Assembly: GCA_028697615.1 (NCBI GenBank)
Contig: JAQVET010000046.1
Span: 1-5,397 of the forward strand
Direction: 5' to 3'
DNA from: Minisyncoccota bacterium
GTDB lineage: Bacteria; Patescibacteriota; Minisyncoccia; Minisyncoccales; GCA-002788555
DNA length: 5,397 bases
How positions within the stretch are numbered: the stretch's first letter is position 1; each line of letters starts with the position of its first letter. Shown here piece after piece: positions 1 to 5,397 of the stretch. The position numbers were made by a program, and so were the translations under genes. The notes beneath the pieces are model-generated. The model worked only from the letters and a program-made list of their open reading frames with translations. It ran no database searches and was not told the origin of the DNA.

Positions 1-219
1 TTCAAAAATACCAATCATTATACCGGCATAATTTTTGACCAAGCCGCAATGCCGGCTTTCAATAAAGCAATAAAGGATATTAAAAGTAAATTCAGCGTCT
101 ATGTTTTTTCTTTGAGCGATGAGACTTTTGATGATGAATTTAAAGATATAAAGCAAAAGGTCCAATTATCCCCTATACCCGAAGCAATTTTGCGGGTGTA
201 TAGGAGAATTTTTAAATAA
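1..219 (+). CDS. mod: Type III-like (Mod) site-specific DNA methyltransferase, C-terminal end (partial)
   Basis: The frame is open from the first base to a TAA at 217-219 and gives 72 residues, so the 5' part of the gene lies outside the window. The end reads YVFSLSDETFDDEF, then SPIPEAILRVYRRIFK. I recognise this tail (YVFS-L, acidic run, PIPE-AIL-VYRRI) from the C-termini of N4/N6 DNA methylases of the Mod/COG2189 type. The catalytic motifs (FxGxG and DPPY-like) are upstream and cannot be seen, so activity and target base are not testable here. The next gene starts 4 nt after the stop, and a Res-type helicase-nuclease follows that one, which supports a type III restriction-modification methylase. 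In such systems Mod recognises the DNA site, methylates adenine and guides Res. A different adenine methylase carrying this tail remains possible. Confidence 0.8.
   Translation, partial: FKNTNHYTGIIFDQAAMPAFNKAIKDIKSKFSVYVFSLSDETFDDEFKDIKQKVQLSPIPEAILRVYRRIFK
172..204 (+). promoter_or_regulatory. RNA hairpin at the 3' end of mod that overlaps the next gene's Shine-Dalgarno
   Basis: CCTATA (172-177) pairs with TATAGG (199-204) and CCC (178-180) with GGG (194-196), leaving a 2-nt bulge (197-198). GCA (184-186) can add three pairs with TGC (191-193). The 3' arm includes the AGG of the AGGAG at 202-206. A T5 run follows at 209-213, so a weak attenuator is another reading. The pairing is seen directly in the sequence; any regulatory role is inferred. 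Ribosomes finishing mod would melt the hairpin, which would couple translation of the two genes. Confidence 0.4.
202..207 (+). promoter_or_regulatory. Probable ribosome binding site of the TrlF-like ATPase gene
   Basis: AGGAGA is the only Shine-Dalgarno-like stretch before the ATG at 224. The gap of about 16-17 nt is longer than the usual 5-10. No ATG, GTG or TTG codon lies in the same frame at a better distance, and the family's N-terminal motif starts soon after this ATG, so the start is kept. The long gap and the hairpin overlapping this site suggest modest or coupled initiation. Confidence 0.4.
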
Positions 220-223
220 AAAT

Positions 224-2956
224 ATGAGTACAAACAATCAGAGTAGTAAAATTTTATACCCGAAGGGCTCTCAGTGGAGAAAATGGGATCTCCAAATACA
301 TACTTATCTCGATCCGAACTGGAGATGGCCTTCAGGGTATCCAAATGGCAATGACAAACAGGAAGAACGAATCAAAAAATTTAACTCTGATTTTATTAAA
401 CACTGCGATAATCTCAATCTAAATATTGTAGCGATTACGGATCATAATACAGGCGAGGCGGTAGACGGATTAATAAAAGAGAATAAACAACAAAGCGATA
501 AAATAACTTTATTCCCGGGAGTAGAAGTAGTAAGCACAGAAGGCACCCATATACTTATTATTTTTAACCCTGATGAAAAACTTAGAAATCGTTGGTCAAC
601 TTGGAGAGAAACGATTGATCATTTTTTGACGGCAATTTTTACAGAACAACCTCGATTTGAACAGAAGAACGGGAGAAATACACCATGTAATGCCTCCGTA
701 TCAATAGATGCCATAATCCAAAAATCAAAGGAATTTTATGCTCTAACTATTTTTCCTCATGTGTTATCCGATGGTGGGATTTTTAACTGCAACTCAAGAA
801 CGAGAAAACGAGTTTTAAAATTATGTAATATCTTAGACCTTGCTTGTAGCTTGGCTGATTTACAAAATAAGATTTTAGAAATTGATAACAAATTAAAGGG
901 GCAACAACTTAATCCAGAATATTTTTCATACATAAATACATCGGATTCTAGACGAATATCTGATATTGGTCGTAGATTTACCTGGATTAAATCAAACCCG
1001 ACTTTTGAAGGATTAAAACAGATTATCTATGAGCCAAAAGATAGAGTAAAAATACAAGAAAACGACCCAGAACCATTAAAAGGCTCTTATTCAATTAGTT
1101 CTATAAAAGTTAGTAATGCTAACATCAATAAAAATCTTACTATAAAAAATATAAAAATTCCTTTAAACCTTAATTTAGCGGCTGTAATTGGCGGTAAAGG
1201 ATCAGGGAAAACCGCTTTGCTTGATTTAATTGCTAATTGTTATCCGGATAAAATTGATTCCTCTAATAAAAATTCCTTTGTAAATAGAATTTTTAGCGAG
1301 GGGCAGAATCTAATTACAAACATTGTTTTTTTGAATCAAGAAAAATTTACCAAGAAATTAATAGAGTCAAAATTTGTAACAGGCTCTGATATTGAATATA
1401 TTCCACAAGGACAAATAGAGAATAAAATAGGAAATACCAAAGAATTCCATAACTTTCTTCAGAACTTAATCTTTAAAAGCGATAAGGTAGAAAATTCCAC
1501 TGCTTATTTTGACTATCGCGAGAATGAGAAAAATAAAAAGGATATAAAAGATAAAATAGAGAAATTAAATCAAGAAATATTTACCATTGAAACACAGACA
1601 AGAAATGAAAATAAAGAAAATATTGATAGACAACTCAAATTAAAAGAGAGCGAGAAAATAGATATTCAAGAGAAAATAAATTCAACAAAGAAATTATTCA
1701 CCAAAGAAAAACTTAATGAGGTAAATAAATTTCAAAGAGAATTAACGGTTTTTAAGGACCGGAGGGATAAATTGTCAAATCTTAATCGCTTAATAAAAGG
1801 CACATTAGAAAAATTTATTGAGGTTGAAGACCTGAACAAAGATATAAAAATAATTAAAGATTTAACCGATGAATTAAAATTAAAAAATGTAACAGTGAGA
1901 GCAATTAAATACAAAGATATTAAAAATCAAATAGAAATTATCCAAAAGAAAGCAATTCAGGAACTATCGACTATTAACAAAAATATTGAAGAGTCCCAAA
2001 ATAAAATCGGAAAACTACAAAAAGATAAAAAGGAATATGTTGTTCTTTTAAATAAATTAAAAGGGATAGACAGGGCAATTAATTCGTTAAAGAGTAAACA
2101 AGAGAATATATTAGAGTTTAAAAAATCTTTATCTGAAAAGGTTGAAAAAAGATGGGCATTATATGAACAACTTTTAAATACATATTTACTTTTAAGAAAA
2201 AAATATAAAGAAATTATAGATGTATTTTCTAAAGATGCTCATGAAATATTAACCGGTGTAGAGTTTAAGTCATCTTTAATTTTTGATTTTGAGAATTTCG
2301 CAAAAATAGGTGAGGATATTTTAGATCTACGCACTTTCAGAGAATCGAAGGCACAAAAAGTAAGCTTACTAGAGAGCGAATTTCTTAAAGACACAATCAA
2401 TGCCATAGAAAAACTAATAGAATCAAAAAGTAATAATCCTGAGATAGGTAAATTAACTGAAATAATAAAACAAAAAATTGCTGATTTATTAAAAATAAAA
2501 AAATCAACAAGAACAAATGAACATTTATATGAATGGCTTTTCGGGGATTATCTTTCGCTTAACACAGAAACTTACTTTAATGGTGTTTATTTAGAGAAAC
2601 TTTCATTGGGCCAGAAATGCACTGTATTACTCAAGGTATATTTGGCACAGGGCGAAAATACTATTTTTATCGATCAGCCAGATGATAACCTTGATAATGA
2701 ATTTATTATGAATGAACTGGTTAGTGCTATAAGAAAGGCAAAATTAAACCGTCAAGTTGTTATTGCTTCAAATAATGCAAATCTTGTAATCAATAGTGAC
2801 GCAGAACAAATTATAGTAGCAGAATATAAAAATGGGAAAATCGTCTATACAATGGGAGCCATTGAAGAACCGACAATCAAAAAAAAAGCAATACATATAC
2901 TTGAAGGCGGACGTATAGCATTTGAAGCGAGAGAAAAGAAATATGGTTTTAAATAA
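224..2956 (+). CDS. TrlF-family PHP-domain / SMC-like AAA (ABC-type) ATPase
   Basis: This is a 910-residue cytoplasmic protein with no signal peptide or membrane segment. Residues about 15-275 form a PHP phosphoesterase-like domain: WRKWDLQIHT (19-27), TDHN (72-75), GVE (99-101), H109, H179 and SDSR (240-243), then an RRFTWIK..PTFEGL segment (250-264) typical of this family. Two expected metal ligands are changed: Q24 for the first His of HxH, and R243 for the His of DxH. An ABC/SMC-type ATPase follows, with Walker A GGKGSGKT (323-330), a Q-loop-like YIPQGQ (392-397), a long Lys/Glu-rich coiled coil (about 430-760) with no cysteine and so no zinc hook, signature LSLGQ (793-797), Walker B and D-loop FIDQPDDNLDN (815-825), and a switch segment SNNAN where N850 replaces the usual His. 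The C-terminus (ILEGG..AFE.REKKYG) also matches TrlF-like proteins as I recall them. It lies between mod and res, so a defence role is likely; substrate and reaction are unknown. Family assignment is fairly secure and function is inferred. Confidence 0.85.
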   Translation: MSTNNQSSKILYPKGSQWRKWDLQIHTYLDPNWRWPSGYPNGNDKQEERIKKFNSDFIKHCDNLNLNIVAITDHNTGEAVDGLIKENKQQSDKITLFPGVEVVSTEGTHILIIFNPDEKLRNRWSTWRETIDHFLTAIFTEQPRFEQKNGRNTPCNASVSIDAIIQKSKEFYALTIFPHVLSDGGIFNCNSRTRKRVLKLCNILDLACSLADLQNKILEIDNKLKGQQLNPEYFSYINTSDSRRISDIGRRFTWIKSNPTFEGLKQIIYEPKDRVKIQENDPEPLKGSYSISSIKVSNANINKNLTIKNIKIPLNLNLAAVIGGKGSGKTALLDLIANCYPDKIDSSNKNSFVNRIFSEGQNLITNIVFLNQEKFTKKLIESKFVTGSDIEYIPQGQIENKIGNTKEFHNFLQNLIFKSDKVENSTAYFDYRENEKNKKDIKDKIEKLNQEIFTIETQTRNENKENIDRQLKLKESEKIDIQEKINSTKKLFTKEKLNEVNKFQRELTVFKDRRDKLSNLNRLIKGTLEKFIEVEDLNKDIKIIKDLTDELKLKNVTVRAIKYKDIKNQIEIIQKKAIQELSTINKNIEESQNKIGKLQKDKKEYVVLLNKLKGIDRAINSLKSKQENILEFKKSLSEKVEKRWALYEQLLNTYLLLRKKYKEIIDVFSKDAHEILTGVEFKSSLIFDFENFAKIGEDILDLRTFRESKAQKVSLLESEFLKDTINAIEKLIESKSNNPEIGKLTEIIKQKIADLLKIKKSTRTNEHLYEWLFGDYLSLNTETYFNGVYLEKLSLGQKCTVLLKVYLAQGENTIFIDQPDDNLDNEFIMNELVSAIRKAKLNRQVVIASNNANLVINSDAEQIIVAEYKNGKIVYTMGAIEEPTIKKKAIHILEGGRIAFEAREKKYGFK

Positions 2957-2968
2957 CACAAGATAACT

Positions 2969-5188
2969 ATGCAATTAAAGATTTACCAAGAAAACGCAAT
3001 AGGTGAGTTATTAGAGAAGGCCAAAAAACTTTTGGGTTATTCTGGTGGTAAAAAACTGGTTTTTAAGTCGCCAACTGGTTCGGGAAAAACAATAATGATG
3101 GCGGAATTTTTGAAGCAACTGGTTGATGATAGAGAAATCAGGCAATCATTAGGTTTTATTTGGGCGGCTCCAAGGCAACTACACATACAAAGCCGAGAAA
3201 AATTAGAAAACTATTTTGAAACAAGCCGGGCGCTAAAGTGTTCCTATTTTGAGGATTTAGACGACAGAAAGATAAGCGAAAACGAGATTTTGTTTTTCAA
3301 TTGGGAAAGTATAAATAGGGCAGATAATGTTTATATTCGCGACAACGAGCAGGATTTTAACTTGTCAAAGGTTTTGGAGAGAACAAAAGAAGATGGCAGG
3401 GAAATAATTTTGATTATTGACGAAGCACATCATCATGCCACCACCGAAATTTCACATGGGTTAATTCAGATGATTGGACCAAAATTAACAATTGAGGTTA
3501 CGGCAACACCAATTTTGAGAGATTGGGACGATATAGTTTCTGTTCATTTAGAGGATGTTAAAAAGGAAGGAATGATTAAAAAAGCTATTATTTTAAATGA
3601 TGAATTTGAAAATTTAATAAAACAAGGAAAAATCCAGACACAAAAATTAAGCGGTGGTAGCGAGGAATTAGTTATAGACGCGGCAATAAAAAAGAGACAG
3701 GAATTAGTAAAAGAATTTCAAAAAGAAAAAGTTAATATAAATCCCTTAGTTTTAATTCAATTGCCGGATAGAAAAACAAGTTTAGAGGACAGAATAAGAG
3801 AACGAGTAGAAGGCATTTTGAAAAATAAATATAAAATTACAACCGAAAAAGGTAATAACAAACTGGCTATTTGGCTGTCGGGCGAACACATTAATAAAGA
3901 AAATGTTGAGAGGCAAGACAGCGAGGTTGAAGTTTTGATTTTCAAGCAAGCAATCGCTTTGGGCTGGGACTGCCCGCGAGCGCAGATTTTAGTTTTGTTT
4001 AGGCAGTGGCACAGCCCCATTTTTTCAATCCAAACAGTCGGCAGAATTATGCGAATGCCAGAGCCGGATAAAGGCCATTACGGAAACGAAATTTTGAATT
4101 ACGGCTATGTTTATACTAACCTGGATAATATAGAAATTCAGGAAGATATTGCCAAAGATTACATCACTATTTACACAAGCAAAAGGAGTTTTGATCCTAA
4201 ATTAAGTTTGCTTTCGTGCTATCCAAAGAGACACCGCGAAAAAACAAGATTGTCGCCACTTTTTATAGAGATATTTTTGAAACAAGCCAAAGAATATAAT
4301 TTAAAGAAACAGATTGATATTAAAGCGAAAAAATTTGACCTAAAAATTATTTCTGATTATAAATCCGAAGATGTTGACGCTTTAGCTGGGGCAAAAATTA
4401 TAGGCGACAAAGAAATAAAAGCAAGCGGTTTTGATATGCAGAAATTGTTTGACTTTTTTGTGCGTAATAATTTAACCCCCTTCTATCCCGAAGATAGATC
4501 AGTTGGCAGAGTTAAAGAAGCCATCTATAAATTTTTTGAGCAGGAATTAAAAATGTGGTACGGCGATGTGTGGGAAGAAATTGTCCAGATTGTTTTGAGT
4601 GATAAAAATTCTCAGCATTTTGTTAATGTTATAGACAAAGCAAAAGAAAAATATCAAACGGAAGTGGTAAAAAGAGAAAGTGAAATGCTTGATGTGCCAA
4701 ATTGGAATATACCCGAGACCTTGTCTTATGGCGGAGAATACAAAAAAGTTAAGACGAAAAAATCAATTATGCAACCGTTTTACAGCGACGGGAGATGGAA
4801 AACAGAAAAGGCTTTTATTGAATTTTTGGAAAAATCGGACAAAATTGAGTGGTGGTTTAAAAACGGCGACAGAGACGCAACATTTTTTGCCGTTCGTTAT
4901 AACAACGGAGAGGAAAAACCTTTTTATATTGATTTTATTGTGAAGTTAAGGGACGGAAGAATTGGTTTGTTTGACACTAAGGCCGGATTTACAAAACAGA
5001 TTGCAGGACCAAAAATTGACGGATTGTACAAATATATCCAAGCCGAGAATAAAAAAGGTAAAAAATGTTTTGGCGGGATAGTCGCTAACACCGAACGGAA
5101 TTATCGCGGACGCTGGGTTTATTTTGATAAAACAAGTAAAGACCTCAAAGATCACTCTTTCGAAAACTGGGTTGATTTGACATTTTAA
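2969..5188 (+). CDS. res: Type III restriction enzyme Res subunit: DEAD/DEAH-box SF2 helicase with C-terminal PD-(D/E)XK nuclease
   Basis: This 739-residue protein has a full set of superfamily 2 helicase motifs: an upstream Gln (Q7), Walker A PTGSGKT (35-41), motif Ia near WAAPRQ (65-70), DEAH (151-154), TATP (178-181), motif IV near NPLVLIQLPD (258-267), motif V ALGWDCPRAQ (330-339) and motif VI QTVGRIMRMP (355-364). The C-terminal nuclease shows PFYIDF with D655, then GLFDTK with D669 and K671, the PD...(D/E)xK pattern; E613 may also contribute. Type III Res subunits use ATP to communicate along DNA and cut near unmodified Mod sites. It is shorter than EcoP1I/EcoP15I Res (roughly 970 residues), and residues about 370-610 contain no motif I can name. 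The ATG follows the previous stop by 12 nt with no clear Shine-Dalgarno; no start codon lies between them in this frame. No frameshift is seen, so it looks intact. A stand-alone helicase-nuclease is a less likely alternative, given the mod gene upstream. Confidence 0.87.
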   Translation: MQLKIYQENAIGELLEKAKKLLGYSGGKKLVFKSPTGSGKTIMMAEFLKQLVDDREIRQSLGFIWAAPRQLHIQSREKLENYFETSRALKCSYFEDLDDRKISENEILFFNWESINRADNVYIRDNEQDFNLSKVLERTKEDGREIILIIDEAHHHATTEISHGLIQMIGPKLTIEVTATPILRDWDDIVSVHLEDVKKEGMIKKAIILNDEFENLIKQGKIQTQKLSGGSEELVIDAAIKKRQELVKEFQKEKVNINPLVLIQLPDRKTSLEDRIRERVEGILKNKYKITTEKGNNKLAIWLSGEHINKENVERQDSEVEVLIFKQAIALGWDCPRAQILVLFRQWHSPIFSIQTVGRIMRMPEPDKGHYGNEILNYGYVYTNLDNIEIQEDIAKDYITIYTSKRSFDPKLSLLSCYPKRHREKTRLSPLFIEIFLKQAKEYNLKKQIDIKAKKFDLKIISDYKSEDVDALAGAKIIGDKEIKASGFDMQKLFDFFVRNNLTPFYPEDRSVGRVKEAIYKFFEQELKMWYGDVWEEIVQIVLSDKNSQHFVNVIDKAKEKYQTEVVKRESEMLDVPNWNIPETLSYGGEYKKVKTKKSIMQPFYSDGRWKTEKAFIEFLEKSDKIEWWFKNGDRDATFFAVRYNNGEEKPFYIDFIVKLRDGRIGLFDTKAGFTKQIAGPKIDGLYKYIQAENKKGKKCFGGIVANTERNYRGRWVYFDKTSKDLKDHSFENWVDLTF

Positions 5189-5204
5189 GAAGCTAAAACC
5201 CACG

Positions 5205-5262
5205 CCCGGTGTGTATTGGCCATGTGCCACGTGGGGACGCGGTTAAAAATTTACACATCGGG
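5205..5262. repeat. GC-rich intergenic inverted repeat with nested palindromes
   Basis: CCCGGTGTGTA (5205-5215) and TACACATCGGG (5252-5262) are complementary at 10 of 11 positions, and the odd pair would be a G-U wobble in RNA. The 36-nt interior holds TGGC/GCCA (5217-5220 with 5226-5229) and the perfect 8-bp palindrome CCACGTGG (5227-5234). CCCAC (5199-5203) can instead pair with GTGGG (5231-5235). About two thirds of the bases from 5199 to 5244 are G or C, far above the flanking genes. No T-run follows, so it is not a standard intrinsic terminator. It could be a dispersed repeat, a mobile-element end, a regulator binding site or a small structured RNA. The structure is seen; identity is unknown. 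Confidence 0.5.
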
Positions 5263-5273
5263 AAAATTGTTTG

Positions 5274-5302
5274 CTTCCTTTAAAAAACCGCCAAAGGGGG
5301 GC
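5274..5302. terminator. Weak hairpin, possible terminator between res and the next ORF
   Basis: CTTCCTTT (5274-5281) can pair with AAAGGGGG (5293-5300) using two G-U pairs around an 11-nt loop. An alternative is CCGCC (5288-5292) with GGGGG (5296-5300), one mismatch. On the minus strand the second form would be followed by T6, as in an intrinsic terminator for leftward transcription, but the stem is poor. On the + strand no T-run follows. It lies about 90 nt after res, where a terminator would be expected. Confidence 0.2.
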
Positions 5303-5337
5303 TTAAATTTCAAGAAAATTATTGCTTAAAAACCAAA

Positions 5338-5397
5338 ATGGAGGAGATAAAGAAAGAGTGGGAAAAAATCGTTAAGCATTGGCGAGAATTACCAAAA
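5338..5397 (+). CDS. Start of an unrecognised ORF, truncated by the window end
   Basis: An ATG at 5338 opens a frame that stays open to the last base and gives 20 residues beginning MEEIKKEWEKIVKHWRELPK. The peptide is charged and likely helical, and matches no family I recognise. The only GGAGG-like sequence (5340-5344) overlaps the start codon and cannot serve this start, and the GTG at 5358 that could use it runs into a stop after five codons. In the ATG's frame the nearest upstream stop is at 5281-5283. It sits about 150 nt after res, beyond two hairpin elements, so it may be a separate transcription unit. It could be a real gene start or a chance open frame. Confidence 0.35.
   Translation, partial: MEEIKKEWEKIVKHWRELPK

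Noticed and set aside
1501..2160. Very low GC content in the middle of the ATPase gene
   Set aside because: It coincides with the Lys/Asn/Ile/Glu-rich coiled coil, whose AAA, AAT, ATA and GAA codons explain it; no separate origin is needed.
3757..4020. Open frame of 87 codons on the minus strand within res
   Set aside because: It lies opposite the conserved helicase motif IV to motif V region and has no recognisable protein features, so it is a shadow of res.
4680..4943. Open frame of 87 codons on the plus strand within res, in another frame
   Set aside because: It overlaps the nuclease domain codons of res, has no ribosome binding site and no recognisable product.
4946..5230. Minus-strand open frame running from the downstream element into res
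   Set aside because: Most of it is antisense to the conserved PD-(D/E)XK region. Its start falls in the palindromic element and no ribosome binding site or family match is apparent.
5189..5262. Integron attC site
   Set aside because: There is GTTAAAA on one side, but no proper GTTRRRY core, no matching RYYYAAC partner and no integrase or cassette array in view.
5250..5337. Sigma-70 promoter for the ORF at 5338
   Set aside because: TTGTTT (5267-5272) and TTGCTT (5271-5276) resemble -35 boxes, but no -10 box falls at 16-18 nt from either.
1..5397. CRISPR array, tRNA or rRNA genes
   Set aside because: No regularly spaced repeats, cloverleaf with a T-loop, or rRNA-like conserved blocks were seen on either strand.

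Overview
This is an AT-rich bacterial window. It carries the 3' end of one gene, two complete genes and the first codons of a fourth, all on the + strand. Coding regions are rich in Lys, Asn, Ile and Glu and all three visible stop codons are TAA. That fits many AT-rich bacteria, including candidate-phyla (Patescibacteria-type) genomes, but nothing here fixes the taxon; this is an impression only.

Layout. Bases 1-219 encode the C-terminal 72 residues of what looks like a type III (Mod-like) DNA methyltransferase. After 4 nt comes a 910-residue PHP-plus-SMC/ABC-like ATPase of the TrlF type (224-2956). After another 12 nt comes a 739-residue superfamily 2 helicase with a C-terminal PD-(D/E)XK nuclease, i.e. 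a type III restriction (Res) subunit (2969-5188). Bases 5189-5337 are non-coding. They contain an unusually GC-rich structured element with an 11-bp imperfect inverted repeat, then a second weak hairpin. A short ORF begins at 5338 and runs off the window.

How the genes fit together. The tight spacing and shared strand point to one operon, mod - TrlF-like ATPase - res. Mod would modify a recognition site and Res would translocate on and cut unmodified DNA. The ATPase between them is not a standard type III subunit. Its position recalls PrrC/RloC-type nuclease-ATPases that travel with type I systems, so a guard, back-up effector or accessory role in phage defence is a reasonable hypothesis, but an inference. 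Two canonical histidines of the PHP metal site are replaced (Q24, R243), and the usual ATPase switch histidine is Asn (N850).

Expression signals. The Shine-Dalgarno-like AGGAG before the ATPase gene lies partly inside a hairpin formed by the end of mod, and a second copy of the pairing sequence lies just inside the ATPase gene. The res gene has no clear ribosome binding site and probably relies on coupling to the gene before it.
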